From: Stenotrophomonas sp. PS02298
Lineage (GTDB): Bacteria > Pseudomonadota > Gammaproteobacteria > Xanthomonadales > Xanthomonadaceae
Assembly (NCBI RefSeq): GCF_029959445.1
Contig: NZ_JASCOR010000014.1
Location: forward strand, 1-46,651
Direction of reading: 5' to 3'
Length of the DNA: 46,651 nt
Below the pieces are notes generated by a model. That model worked only from the letters and a program-made list of their open reading frames with translations, did no database searches and was not told the origin of the DNA. Shown here in pieces: positions 19,098 through 28,570 of the stretch. The translations under genes were made by a program, and so were the position numbers. Positions within the stretch are counted from its first letter, which is position 1; each line of letters starts with the position of its first letter.

Positions 19098-20696
19098 TTA
19101 CTTGCTACCACCCGCAACGGTGCCAGCGGCGGCATCCATCTCGGCCTGGGCGCGGGCGGCGAACAAGGTGCCCGGTGGTGGCTGACGGCTGAAGAAGGTG
19201 TGCACGCCATCGAGCACGGCACCGGCGATGCGGCGCTGGTAGGCCGGATCAATCAGGCGGCGCTCTTCATCCGGGTTGGAGATGAACGCGGTTTCGACCA
19301 GCATTGCCGGCATGTCGGAGGTGCGCAGCACGGCAAAGTTGGCCCGCTCAAGGTTGGGCTTGTGGTTGTTGCCGATACGCTTGAGGCCACCGAGCACATG
19401 CCCGGCCGCGTCTTCCGACGCCTTCATGTTGCCGCTCTGGGCCAGATCCAGCAGTACGTTGGCCAAGGTGCCTTCGGTACGGCTGAGGCTGACGCCACCA
19501 ATCAGGTCGGCGGCGTTCTCCTTGTCCGCCAGCCAACGCGCACGCTGCGAGGACGCGCCCTTGGTCGACAGGACATACACCGATGAACCCGTCGCCGAGC
19601 GATTCTCGGCGGCATCAGCGTGGATCGAGATGAAGATGTCAGCCCTGGCCGCACGTGCACGCTGGGCGCGCATCGGCAGCGGGATGAACACGTCGGTGTC
19701 GCGGGTCAGGAACGCGCGCAGGCCCGGCGTTGCATTGACCTGGCGGGCAAGTTCACGTGCAACCGCCAACGTCACGTCCTTCTCGCGCTTGCCAGTGGGG
19801 CCGACGGCACCCGGATCCTGGCCACCGTGACCCGGATCGATGGCAACCACCAGATTGCGCATGCCCGGCGCCATCCGAATTCGTGACGCGTCACTTGGCA
19901 TGACCGGACGCGGCGCAGGCGTCTGTGCTGCAGCGACCGGTGCGGGTGCGGCTGCCGCAGCAGCCGGACTTGCCACGATCGGAGTCGGCACGCCGGTAGC
20001 GATGGTGGTGCGGACCGGGGTGCCCTGCCCATTGAGGATCGCAGCCGGTGAAGAGGTCGAAGCGACAACCGGCGTATTGCCGCTGCTGGCGACGACGGTC
20101 GTCGCGCCTGCAGCTGCCGGACCTGGAGCCGCCTGGACCGGCACCGGTGGCGGCGTGGTCGCCTGCTGACGCACGGCTGCGGTCAATGCAGCGGTGGCGC
20201 GGGCGGCTTCAGCACGTGCCTGCTCTGGATTCACCACGGGAGCGGCCGCTGGCACCAGCGCTGGGCTGGACCCGGCAGCAACAGCTGCCCGCGGCGCGGT
20301 TTCACCCGGCCATTCGATCAGCAACTTGGATTCGGCGCCCTGCCCCTGCATCTGCGGCTTGAAGGCAGCCACGGATTCGGCCAGGTCGAACACGATGCGG
20401 AAGGTACCGGGGACCGGGTTCCCGGTGCGCACGGCGGTGACCACACCCGCAGGCGCTGGCAACTTGAGGCCGCGCACGCCGGTGGATTCGGGGAAGTCGA
20501 TGACCAGACGGTTGGGGGCAGCCAGGCTGATGGTCTTGTAGCTGCCACCACCGGCCAGCTGGATCTCGGCGCGGGTGCCGGTTGCGCCAGCACTCAAACC
20601 GAGCCCACGGACCTCACCGGCCCACGCGGAAGCGCTGGCCAGGCACAGGCCGGCAACGGCGACAGACAATGCGAACAGGCGGTTTCCCGTAGTCAT
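19098..20696 (-). CDS. N-acetylmuramoyl-L-alanine amidase with AMIN domain (AmiB/AmiC type)
   Basis: 532 residues from the ATG at 20696; the TTG four codons upstream is less likely. A signal peptide ends near residue 26 (SASAWA). The AMIN domain (about 30-130), with NRLVIDFPES and PGTFRIVFDLAES, targets peptidoglycan at the septum. A long Ala/Pro/Thr/Val linker (about 135-275) follows. The amidase_3 domain (about 285-510) has zinc ligands in AIDPGHGGQDPGA, the Glu of GKREKDVTL, ISIHADA, and the catalytic Glu of MLVETAFISN. It splits daughter-cell septa, normally under EnvC/NlpD control. No LysM domain is seen. It is downstream of tsaE on the same strand. Confidence 0.95.
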   Translation of the reverse strand: MTTGNRLFALSVAVAGLCLASASAWAGEVRGLGLSAGATGTRAEIQLAGGGSYKTISLAAPNRLVIDFPESTGVRGLKLPAPAGVVTAVRTGNPVPGTFRIVFDLAESVAAFKPQMQGQGAESKLLIEWPGETAPRAAVAAGSSPALVPAAAPVVNPEQARAEAARATAALTAAVRQQATTPPPVPVQAAPGPAAAGATTVVASSGNTPVVASTSSPAAILNGQGTPVRTTIATGVPTPIVASPAAAAAAPAPVAAAQTPAPRPVMPSDASRIRMAPGMRNLVVAIDPGHGGQDPGAVGPTGKREKDVTLAVARELARQVNATPGLRAFLTRDTDVFIPLPMRAQRARAARADIFISIHADAAENRSATGSSVYVLSTKGASSQRARWLADKENAADLIGGVSLSRTEGTLANVLLDLAQSGNMKASEDAAGHVLGGLKRIGNNHKPNLERANFAVLRTSDMPAMLVETAFISNPDEERRLIDPAYQRRIAGAVLDGVHTFFSRQPPPGTLFAARAQAEMDAAAGTVAGGSK

Positions 20697-20776
20697 GAGC
20701 GGATTCAATCACCGGATTTCGGTAATTGCAACATTTTTTCCCTTAATAATCCGCAACCTGCCGTAACTTCCTGTTG

Positions 20777-21265
20777 TTACAGGGCAGAAAGCCCCTGCAA
20801 GTGTTCCGTTTTGCGCAGCCGCTGCAGCCAGGCCTCACCGATCGGGCTATGTGCCTGCAGACGCGCACGGCGGCCATGGCCATCGATCTCCAGCGCCACC
20901 ACCAGGTCCAACGGCGGCAAACCGCCTGCCCCGCGCTCGGGCCATTCGATCAGCCACAGGTCGGCGCTGGCATCGTCCAGACCGAGGAAATCCAGCTCAC
21001 CGGCGTTGCCGATCCGGTACAGGTCCAGGTGCCAGGCCTCGCCGGTATCCAGCGGGTAACGCTCGATCAAGGTGTAGGTCGGGCTGCGGATCGGCCCCTG
21101 CACGCCCAGCGCGCGCAGCAGGGCCCGGGCCAAGGTGGATTTCCCGGCGCCAAGATCACCTTGCAGGTGAACCACCGCCTGCGCGGGCCGGGTCTGTGCC
21201 AAGGCCTGACCCAGCAGGTCGGTGCTCTCGGTGTGGGGCAAAGACAATTCGATCATGGGAGACAT
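20777..21265 (-). CDS. tsaE: TsaE, tRNA threonylcarbamoyladenosine biosynthesis ATPase
   Basis: 162 residues. The P-loop is GDLGAGKSTLARALL, followed by SPTYTLIERY and HLDLYRI, the family signature, and LWLIEWPERG. It supports t6A synthesis at position 37 of ANN-decoding tRNAs together with TsaB, TsaC and TsaD. The start overlaps the nnr stop by one base (TAATG), and the amidase gene follows after 80 bp: the nnr-tsaE-amidase order known from E. coli. Confidence 0.97.
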   Translation of the reverse strand: MSPMIELSLPHTESTDLLGQALAQTRPAQAVVHLQGDLGAGKSTLARALLRALGVQGPIRSPTYTLIERYPLDTGEAWHLDLYRIGNAGELDFLGLDDASADLWLIEWPERGAGGLPPLDLVVALEIDGHGRRARLQAHSPIGEAWLQRLRKTEHLQGLSAL

Positions 21266-22737
21266 TATGGATTGGCCAGCGCCCGCAGGTGCGGCAATAG
21301 ATCGCGCGGCAACAGCCCGCGCTCACCTTCGGCGGCTGCCGCATCGCCGGCCAGGCTGTGCAGCAAGGCGCCGGTGCTGGCTGCATCAAACAGCGACAGG
21401 CCCTGCGCCAACACGGCAGCGATGGCGCCGGTCAGCAGATCGCCCATGCCGCCAACCGCCATGCCCGGATTTCCCGCGGCAATCACCCGCGGCAGCTGCC
21501 CGGGCGCGGCGATCACCGTACCGGCGCCCTTGAGCACTACCACTGCCGCATAGCGCGCTGCCAAGGCATGCGCTGCAGCAAAACGCTCACGCTGGATGCT
21601 GGCGGTATCGGTGCCGAGCAGGCGCGCCGCCTCGCCCGGGTGCGGGGTGAGAATCGCCTGCGGCAGCGGCCGCGGATCGGCGGCAAGCAGATTCAAACCA
21701 TCGGCATCCAGCACCAACGGCTTGCCGCTGGCCAGCACCGCCGACCACAAGGCATGCGCCCAATCATCCTGACCCAGTCCAGGCCCCAGCGCGATGACAG
21801 TGGCGCGTGCCAGCAATGGCGCGAAGTCCCCGGAACTATCAACGGCGTGCACCATCGCTTCGGGACAGCACGCCAACAACGGCGCCACATGCAGCGCGCG
21901 GGTTGCAACACTGCACAGACCGGCACCACTGCGCAGTGCAGCCTCGGCTGCAAGCATCACCGCGCCGCCACTGCCATGGTTGCCGCCGACGCACAGCACA
22001 TGCCCGGATTCGCCTTTATGGGTATTGAGCCGACGTGGTGGCAGCATCCGCAGCAACTGCGGCCTGGCCCAGCGCAGCGCACTCGCACTGACACCGTCGA
22101 ACGCGACCGCGGGCACCTCCAGATCAGCCAGCAAGCGCTGCCCAGCGTGCTCCAGCGCCGCACCGGTGTGCAGCCCTTGATGCGGCACGATGAACTGCAA
22201 TACCCGCGCCGCACGCACCGCGGCACCCGTTACGTTACCGCTGAGCGCATCAACGCCACTGGGCACATCCAGCGCGAACACCGGCGCAGACGCAGCATTC
22301 ATTGCTGCAATCAGGGCCGCGTCTTCGGTATCTGGCGCGCGGCTGAAGCCGATGCCATACAACGCATCGACGATCAGATCGGCCTGCTGCAGGCAATGCG
22401 ACGCAATCTCAACGTGGCCGCCAATGGCCAGATAATCGGTACAGGCGCGCTGCGCCAAGGCCGTGCGCGGCGACGCGTCCGGCAGGTGCAGCACACTGAC
22501 GTCACGTCCGGACTGGCGGGCGTGACGGGCCAGCACATAACCGTCACCGCCATTGTTGCCCGGCCCGCAGACCACCACGATGCGCCGCGCCTGCGGCCAA
22601 TACTGCAGCGCGATCTGCCACGCAGCGTGGCCAGCGCGCTGCATCAGCAGGTAAGCATCGCCGCCCAGGGCAGCGGTCGCTTGCCCATCAATCTGGCGGG
22701 CAGCGGCGATATCGAACAATTCGACGGGCTCTGACAT
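21265..22737 (-). CDS. nnr: Bifunctional NAD(P)H-hydrate epimerase / ADP-dependent NAD(P)H-hydrate dehydratase
   Basis: 490 residues. The N-terminal YjeF epimerase domain (about 1-210) has VVVCGPGNNGGDGYVLARHA and ALDVPSGVDALSG. The C-terminal ribokinase-like dehydratase domain (about 220-485) has KGESGHVLCVGGNHGSGGA, LGPGLGQDDWA, ILTPHPGEAARLL, VVLKGAGTVIA and GNPGMAVGGMGDLLTG. Together they repair NADH and NADPH damaged by hydration. Its ATG is only 23 bp from the divergent queG start. It overlaps tsaE by one base. Confidence 0.97.
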   Translation of the reverse strand: MSEPVELFDIAAARQIDGQATAALGGDAYLLMQRAGHAAWQIALQYWPQARRIVVVCGPGNNGGDGYVLARHARQSGRDVSVLHLPDASPRTALAQRACTDYLAIGGHVEIASHCLQQADLIVDALYGIGFSRAPDTEDAALIAAMNAASAPVFALDVPSGVDALSGNVTGAAVRAARVLQFIVPHQGLHTGAALEHAGQRLLADLEVPAVAFDGVSASALRWARPQLLRMLPPRRLNTHKGESGHVLCVGGNHGSGGAVMLAAEAALRSGAGLCSVATRALHVAPLLACCPEAMVHAVDSSGDFAPLLARATVIALGPGLGQDDWAHALWSAVLASGKPLVLDADGLNLLAADPRPLPQAILTPHPGEAARLLGTDTASIQRERFAAAHALAARYAAVVVLKGAGTVIAAPGQLPRVIAAGNPGMAVGGMGDLLTGAIAAVLAQGLSLFDAASTGALLHSLAGDAAAAEGERGLLPRDLLPHLRALANP

Positions 22738-22748
22738 GCCGGCAATTC

Positions 22749-22754
22749 TATACT
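22749..22754 (+). promoter_or_regulatory. Putative -10 box giving a leaderless queG transcript
   Basis: TATACT lies 6 bases before the queG ATG in a divergent gap of only 23 bp. With usual spacing the transcript would begin at or next to the start codon. No convincing -35 box is present, and no Shine-Dalgarno sequence is visible in the gap. Confidence 0.4.
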
Positions 22755-22760
22755 TGCGCC

Positions 22761-23843
22761 ATGTCTGAAGCCGTTACCGCCGCAAATCCGGCGCAGTTGT
22801 CGCTGCGCATCCGCCAGCTTGCCCGTGAGGCGGGCTTCCAGCGCTGCGGGGTCAGCGGCATCGAGCTGGGCGAGGATGAAGCGCACCTGGCCGACTGGCT
22901 GGGCAAAGGCCTGTACGGGACGATGGAATGGATGGCGCGCCACGGCACCTTGCGGGCACGTCCGCAGGAACTGCTGCCCGGCACGCTGCGGGTGATCTCG
23001 GTTGGTCTGGATTACGGCCACAAGGACGATGCCGAAGCCTGGGCAACCTTGAATGATGGCGAGCGCGCCTATGTGGCGCGCTACGCGCTTGGCCGCGATT
23101 ACCACAAGCTGATGCGCAACCGCCTGCAGAAGCTGGCCGAGCGCATCGCTGGCGAGATCGGGCAATTCGGCTACCGGGTCTTCGTCGACTCCGCTCCTGT
23201 GCTGGAACGCGCACTCGCGCGCAATGCCGGGCTGGGCTGGATCGGCAAACACACCTGCCTGATCGACCGCAACGGCGGCTCCTGGTTCTTCCTCGGCGAG
23301 ATCTACGTTGACCTGCCGTTACCGGTGGATGTGCCGGCCACCGCGCACTGCGGCAGCTGCACGCGCTGCATCGATGTCTGCCCCACTGCCGCCATCATCG
23401 CCCCGCACCGGCTGGATGCGCGCCGTTGCATCTCCTATCTGACCATCGAGCATGAAGGCGCGATTCCGCTGGAAATGCGCCCGCTGATGGGCAACCGCAT
23501 CTATGGCTGCGATGACTGCCAGCTGGTGTGCCCGTGGAACAAGTTCGCCCGGCGCACCGACGAGCCGGACTTCCGCGCCCGCAACAATCTGGACACCGCC
23601 ACCCTGCCCGAGCTGTTCGCCTGGGAAGAAGACGAGTTCCTGCGCCGCACCGAAGGCAGCCCGATCCGCCGCAGCGGCCACGAACGCTGGCTGCGCAATA
23701 TTGCCGTGGCGCTGGGCAATGCCGCGCCCTCTCCTGCCGCAAGGCAAGCGCTGCAAAGCCGCCAGACGCATGCATCCGAGGTGGTGCGCGAACATGTGCA
23801 GTGGGCCTTGCAGCGGCATGCAGACGCCACGCAGAAGCCCTGA
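22761..23843 (+). CDS. queG: QueG, epoxyqueuosine reductase
   Basis: 360 residues. It is a cobalamin-dependent enzyme that reduces epoxyqueuosine to queuosine in tRNA wobble position 34. Two 4Fe-4S clusters are marked by CGSCTRCIDVCP and CDDCQLVCPWNKF. The N-terminal GFQRCGVSG and GRDYHKLMRNRLQKLAERI are family signatures. The C-terminal HEAT-like helices (RNIAVALGNA) bind tRNA. It is divergent from nnr; with gluQ this gives two queuosine-related enzymes in the window. Confidence 0.97.
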   Translation: MSEAVTAANPAQLSLRIRQLAREAGFQRCGVSGIELGEDEAHLADWLGKGLYGTMEWMARHGTLRARPQELLPGTLRVISVGLDYGHKDDAEAWATLNDGERAYVARYALGRDYHKLMRNRLQKLAERIAGEIGQFGYRVFVDSAPVLERALARNAGLGWIGKHTCLIDRNGGSWFFLGEIYVDLPLPVDVPATAHCGSCTRCIDVCPTAAIIAPHRLDARRCISYLTIEHEGAIPLEMRPLMGNRIYGCDDCQLVCPWNKFARRTDEPDFRARNNLDTATLPELFAWEEDEFLRRTEGSPIRRSGHERWLRNIAVALGNAAPSPAARQALQSRQTHASEVVREHVQWALQRHADATQKP

Positions 23844-23952
23844 TCCCGTTTCGATATCGCCGGCCGACGCAGTCGCTCCCGTAAGATAGCGGCCGTCAGC
23901 TCACCTGCGCCGTCGGCACAGTTGGGCGCCCCACCGGCATAGCAGTTCAACC

Positions 23953-25323
23953 ATGACCTCCAGCAACGACGTCCTCACCCCCAACCAGCTCAACACCTTG
24001 GCGCGCGATCTTCTGGAGAGCACGTTCCCGATGGTCTGGGTGGAAGGCGAACTGGGCAGTGTCAGCCGGCCCGCCTCCGGGCATCTGTACTTCACCTTGA
24101 AGGACGCGCGCGCCCAGGTGCGCGCAGCGATGTTCAAGCCCAAGAGCCAGTGGCTGAAGTTCCTCCCGCGCGAAGGCATGCGCGTGTTGGTGCGTGGCCG
24201 TTTGACGCTGTACGAAGCACGCGGCGACTACCAGCTGATCCTCGACCACATGGAAGAAGCCGGCGAAGGCGCGCTGCGCCGCGCCTACGACGAACTCAAG
24301 GCCCGGCTCGAAGCCGAGGGCCTGTTTGACCCAGCACGCAAGCGTCCGCTGCCAGCGCACGTGCGCCGGCTGGCAGTGATCACCTCACCCAGTGGCGCGG
24401 CGGTGCGCGACGTGCTGAGCGTACTGGAGCGGCGTTTCCCGATGCTGGAAGTCGAACTACTGCCATCGCTGGTACAGGGCGCCACCGCCGCTCCGCAGAT
24501 CACCTCGCTGCTGCGCCAGGCCGATGCCAGTGGCCGTTACGACGTGATCCTGCTGACCCGCGGCGGTGGTTCACTGGAAGACCTGTGGGCATTCAACGAT
24601 GAACAGCTGGCGCGTGCAGTCGCCGCCAGCAACACGCCGGTCGTCTCGGCGGTAGGCCACGAAACCGACTTCAGCCTGAGCGACTTCGCCGCCGATCTGC
24701 GCGCACCGACGCCTTCCGTGGCCGCCGAGCTGCTGGTCCCGGACCAACGCGATCTTGCGCTGCGGGTACGCCGGTTGGCGCAACGCCTGCAACAGCTGCA
24801 GGTACACGCTATGAGCCAGGCCATGCAGCGCGCCGACCGTGCAGCCTTGCGGCTGCAGGCGCATAGCCCACAGGCACGACTGAACCTGCTCAAGCACCGA
24901 CAGGAGGTTGCCTTCGCACGCCTGCACGCTACCTGGCAGCAGCAACAGGAACGCCGCGCATCTCGACTCCGCCACGCTGCCACCGTGCTGCGCAGCACCC
25001 AGCCGCAGCGACGCTTGAACGCATTGGCCGAGAAGCTGGCAACCCTGGCACCGCGCGCCCATGCGGCGATGGCGCGCCAGTTGCAGCGCGATGCATTGCG
25101 TCTGCGCGGCGTCGCCCGCTCACTGGAAGCGGTGAGCCCCCTGGCTACCGTGGCGCGTGGTTATTCGATACTGACCATGCTTGAGGACGGTGCCCTGGTG
25201 CGTAGCGCCGAGCAGGTCAAACCCGGCGAACAACTACGCGCCCGCCTGGCCGAAGGCGAACTGCAATTGACGGTTGAGCAGATCAGCGCCAATCCCGCGC
25301 CCGGCGATTCCACTCAGGGCTGA
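23953..25323 (+). CDS. xseA: XseA, exonuclease VII large subunit
   Basis: 456 residues. The N-terminal OB fold (about 10-110) contains [24 protein letters not shown]. The catalytic domain includes [34 protein letters not shown] and [25 protein letters not shown] long coiled-coil region (about 270-390) precedes the C-terminal TVARGYSIL segment. It acts on single-stranded DNA ends with XseB, which is not in this window. Confidence 0.97.
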   Translation: MTSSNDVLTPNQLNTLARDLLESTFPMVWVEGELGSVSRPASGHLYFTLKDARAQVRAAMFKPKSQWLKFLPREGMRVLVRGRLTLYEARGDYQLILDHMEEAGEGALRRAYDELKARLEAEGLFDPARKRPLPAHVRRLAVITSPSGAAVRDVLSVLERRFPMLEVELLPSLVQGATAAPQITSLLRQADASGRYDVILLTRGGGSLEDLWAFNDEQLARAVAASNTPVVSAVGHETDFSLSDFAADLRAPTPSVAAELLVPDQRDLALRVRRLAQRLQQLQVHAMSQAMQRADRAALRLQAHSPQARLNLLKHRQEVAFARLHATWQQQQERRASRLRHAATVLRSTQPQRRLNALAEKLATLAPRAHAAMARQLQRDALRLRGVARSLEAVSPLATVARGYSILTMLEDGALVRSAEQVKPGEQLRARLAEGELQLTVEQISANPAPGDSTQG

Positions 25324-25487
25324 GCCGGCCCCGCATCCAAACGATCGACAATGATCCGCGCCAGCCGGCCCGGATCATGATCGAAGCAGCTGCCAGCACA
25401 ACCAATCGCTTGGGCATTTCCACCAAGGGCGGCGCCAGCCGCGCTGCCACGCACCAAGCCGGCACATCGCATCCGAACCTCTTGCCA

Positions 25488-25522
25488 CAAGCAAGAACGC
25501 CGGCGAGCACCCACCGGCGTTC
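25488..25522 (-). terminator. Probable terminator of the M48 protease gene
   Basis: On the minus strand GAACGCCGG - 10-base loop - CCGGCGTTC is followed by TTGCTTG. It is 34 bp beyond the protease stop. The 9-bp stem is good but the T-run is poor. The rest of the gap to xseA (25324-25487) shows nothing I recognise. Confidence 0.6.
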
Positions 25523-25555
25523 ATCAGGCCTCCTGTGCAGCCCCCGTGATGTTTG

Positions 25556-26470
25556 CTACCGGGCCGCCGCTCCAGCGGTACAGAAGCGCTGCTTGTACTC
25601 CTGCGCCTTGGGCATCAGCGCCTGCAGGTTCTGGATGCGGGTGCCGGGATTTGGATGGGTGGAGGAGAATTCCGGTGGCGCTTGCCCGCCACTGGCCTGG
25701 CTCATGCGCTGCCATAGCGGCACCGCTTCTTCCGGGTTGAAGCAGGCAGCTGCGGCCAGCATCAGTCCGACTTCATCTGCCTGGGTTTCATGCGAGCGCG
25801 CATACGGCAGCAGGTAGCCGTAGCCCATGGCCGACATCATCATCTGCTGCTGCTGAACATCCATGCCGCTGGCCGCGCCAGCCATCTGCCCGATCTGGGT
25901 CAGCTTCTGCTGGGCCATGCGCTGGGCACCGTGGCGCAACAATGCGTGGGCGATTTCGTGACCCATCACCACTGCCAGGGCATCGGCGTTCTGGGCGACC
26001 GGTATCAAGCCGGTATAAACCGCCATCTTGCCGCCGGGCAGGCAGAACGCATTGGCTTCATCGGACTGCAGCACGTTCACGTCCCACTCGAAGTCCTTGG
26101 CGAAGTGCTGCGGCTGCAAGCCGTGCTCCTGCGCAAGCGAGGTTTCCACCACGTCGACCTTGGCGATCAGGCGACTGGCGATCTCGCGCACCTGGCGGGC
26201 GATCTGCGAATTGGGATCGACCGGCCGCTCCTGCGCCAGGATCTCCTGGTAGGCCTGCAGGCCCATCGCCTTCTCTTCACTGGCATTGAGCGAGCTGTCA
26301 ATCAGCACCTTCTCGCCGGTATACGGGTCCACCGAGCGGTTACCGAAGTAGTAGCAGCCGCCATAGACCGCGAAGCCCAGCAGGATCACCCAGCGGATAT
26401 TCCCGAACAGGCCGCCGCCACGCCGACGTTGACCGCCATTGCCTTGGTTACCGAAAGGATCTTGTCGCAT
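25556..26470 (-). CDS. Membrane-anchored M48 family metalloprotease
   Basis: 304 residues. A Gly/Arg-rich start (NQGNGGQRRRGGG) is followed by one membrane segment (about 25-45) and a soluble protease domain. The zinc motif is HEIAHALLRHGAQRM, the third ligand lies in SHETQADEVGL, and the substrate region FCLPGGKMAVYTGL is typical of Oma1/LoiP-like proteases. It lacks a lipobox, so it is probably anchored in the inner membrane with the active site in the periplasm. It is 66 bp downstream of the SUMF1-domain lipoprotein gene on the same strand. Confidence 0.9.
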   Translation of the reverse strand: MRQDPFGNQGNGGQRRRGGGLFGNIRWVILLGFAVYGGCYYFGNRSVDPYTGEKVLIDSSLNASEEKAMGLQAYQEILAQERPVDPNSQIARQVREIASRLIAKVDVVETSLAQEHGLQPQHFAKDFEWDVNVLQSDEANAFCLPGGKMAVYTGLIPVAQNADALAVVMGHEIAHALLRHGAQRMAQQKLTQIGQMAGAASGMDVQQQQMMMSAMGYGYLLPYARSHETQADEVGLMLAAAACFNPEEAVPLWQRMSQASGGQAPPEFSSTHPNPGTRIQNLQALMPKAQEYKQRFCTAGAAAR

Positions 26471-26536
26471 GGTTGGATTCCGTCTGGGCCGGGCTGGCCT
26501 CCGCCGATGGTACCGCCAGCACAGGCCGCTGCAAGG

Positions 26537-28486
26537 TCAAATTCCGCGTACCAGGCGGAAACCGATGCGCGCCGAGGTGACGTCCGAGTCCTGTGATTGC
26601 CGCCACGCCGCACGGGTCTGCTCCGGCGCATTGGCCCAGTTGCCACCGCGGATCACCCGTTGCCGGCAGCCCGGGTTGTACCAGGCCGCGCCATCGGCCG
26701 GTGCGCGCCGGTAGCTGGCGTGCCAGCAGTCGGCCACCCACTCGCTGACGTTGCCGCTGATGTCGTGCAGGCCCCAGGCATTGGCACTGAACATCGCCAC
26801 CGGCGCGGTGCCCCAGAAGCCATCGCCATAGCCGATGAAGGCATTGTTCCAGTGCCGACCACTGGGCGATACATCCAGGCTGCCAGTGAAGTTGCCGGCG
26901 TTCTCCGGCGGCGTCATCGATCGCCCCCACGGATAGCGGCCCTGGCTGCCAGCCCGCAATGCGTACTCGAACTCCGACTCGCTGGGCAGGCGGTAATAGC
27001 GCCCGGTCTGATCGGACAGCCACGCCGCATAGGCTTCAGCATCGCGGACGCTGACATGCATCACCGGGCTGTTGGGCGCGGCCTTGGCACCGTTGTAATC
27101 GGACTGCCAATCCACCCCGCTGCGACGGATGAAGTTGCCGCTACGCTCGTCATAGACAATCGAATGGCCGCGCCGGGTCGCACGCGGGCGCGCCTTGGCG
27201 GCCTCCACGAAGCGACGGAAGTCGGCGACGGTAACCTCGGTGATCGACATCGCAAAACCGCGCTCGAAGCTCACCAGATGCTGCGGGCGTTCGGCATCGG
27301 CGCTGCCGATCTCGCCCTCCGTCGCTCCCATCTGGAAGCTGCCATAGGGCACCACCACCATCTGCGGACCACGACTGCCATCGGCCAAGGCATCGCTGAA
27401 CACCTGCCCCGGGCGGAAGCTGCCGTAATGGGTGACCAGCTCGATGCGCTCGCGCAGCAGGGCCACGGTGCGGTCGCCGGGCAGCGCGATGCGCTCGGCC
27501 TGGGCCAGCTTCAGCCGCGCATCCTTCAGCCCCTTGGATGAGACCAGATCACGCAGGCCGCCTTCGCGCAGCGCATCAAGCTGGGCGGTGCGGATGCCTT
27601 CGATGCGCGCACGTGCATCCTTCAAGGTCACGGCCTCGCCACGGATGGTGGTGGCCTTGTCCAACCAGCGCGCGGCCGCCTCGAAGTCCGAGTCCATTGC
27701 CGCGGCATGTTCGGCGCGGCGGATCAGGCCGCTTTCCACCGCCGCCAAGCCCTGCCGGGCGCGTCTGTTGAGTGGATCGGACGCCAGCACTTCGCGGAAT
27801 GCCGCCTGTGCGCCGCCGCCATCCTCGCCAAACTGGTGTTGGCTCAGGGCCTGTTCGCCTGCGCGGTTCAGTGCCAGCAACCGCCGCGCCACTGCGATGC
27901 GCTGCTGCAAGTCCTGCTCGGCCCTGCCCTCGGGCGCCAACGCAACCGCTACGCCAGCGATCTCGGCAGCCTGGGCCAGGGCCTGCCGTTGATTCTCCGG
28001 TTGCGCCATCAAGGCGCTTGCCTGCGCGCGCAGACGCTGCCGGGCCTTGTCCAGGCCGCGCTGCGCGGCCCGGTCCTTCGGCTGCTGGGCAAGGATCGCC
28101 AGGTAGAGCGGAATGGCATCCTCGGCCTCGCGGTACAGCCTGTCCTCGGCCAGCGCCTGGTCGGCCGCTTTGCGCGCTTCGGCCAGTTGCCCGGGCTGCA
28201 GGCTGACTTCCGGCGCGCTCCAGACCGGCAACGTGATGTCCTCAAGCTGCGGGGTGGGATCCGGTGTTGCGGGCTCGCCCTTTGCTGCCGCAGCCGCCTC
28301 GGCCTTGGCTTCGGCACGTGCCTCAGCCCTCGCCTCCAGCCGCTTGGCCAGGCTTGGCTTCTTCGCTGGCTCCGCATTTGGCGCAGCCAACGGCGCTTGC
28401 GGCGCGCTGCCGCTGCACCCCGCCAACGCCAGCAACAGCGCCGTCAGACCCAACAATTGGCCGGTTTTACCCAAAAACGCCTCCAT
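26537..28486 (-). CDS. SUMF1/FGE-fold lipoprotein with long helical N-terminal region
   Basis: 649 residues from the ATG at 28486; an in-frame GTG four codons upstream is an alternative. The lipobox is LLALAGCSG. An Ala/Glu/Lys/Arg segment of RAEA-type repeats (about 50-70) leads into helical repeats, TPR-like, to about residue 340. The C-terminal SUMF1 domain (about 370-648) has FQMGATEGEIGSADAERPQH, ITEVTVADFRRFVEA, YRLPSESEFEYALRAG and VSEWVADCW. The segment after RVIRGGNW has no cysteine, where FGE has its catalytic pair, so formylglycine formation is not expected. It is divergent from rnd and upstream of an M48 protease. Confidence 0.88.
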   Translation of the reverse strand: MEAFLGKTGQLLGLTALLLALAGCSGSAPQAPLAAPNAEPAKKPSLAKRLEARAEARAEAKAEAAAAAKGEPATPDPTPQLEDITLPVWSAPEVSLQPGQLAEARKAADQALAEDRLYREAEDAIPLYLAILAQQPKDRAAQRGLDKARQRLRAQASALMAQPENQRQALAQAAEIAGVAVALAPEGRAEQDLQQRIAVARRLLALNRAGEQALSQHQFGEDGGGAQAAFREVLASDPLNRRARQGLAAVESGLIRRAEHAAAMDSDFEAAARWLDKATTIRGEAVTLKDARARIEGIRTAQLDALREGGLRDLVSSKGLKDARLKLAQAERIALPGDRTVALLRERIELVTHYGSFRPGQVFSDALADGSRGPQMVVVPYGSFQMGATEGEIGSADAERPQHLVSFERGFAMSITEVTVADFRRFVEAAKARPRATRRGHSIVYDERSGNFIRRSGVDWQSDYNGAKAAPNSPVMHVSVRDAEAYAAWLSDQTGRYYRLPSESEFEYALRAGSQGRYPWGRSMTPPENAGNFTGSLDVSPSGRHWNNAFIGYGDGFWGTAPVAMFSANAWGLHDISGNVSEWVADCWHASYRRAPADGAAWYNPGCRQRVIRGGNWANAPEQTRAAWRQSQDSDVTSARIGFRLVRGI

Positions 28487-28570
28487 TACCTTGCACACTT
28501 TCCCGGGAGCGGCCCGACGTTAGGCTATTCTCGCCTGCCTGAGCAAACCCTGCAGTTGACGGAACCCCAC

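Noticed and set aside
26537..28486. SUMF1 protein as an active formylglycine-generating enzyme
   Set aside because: The segment after RVIRGGNW that should carry the catalytic cysteines has none, and no sulfatase gene is in the window.
27707..28570. Long N-terminal extension of the ribonuclease D frame
   Set aside because: The extension is antisense to the SUMF1 lipoprotein gene and lacks family sequence. The GTG at 28571 gives the normal RNase D N-terminus.
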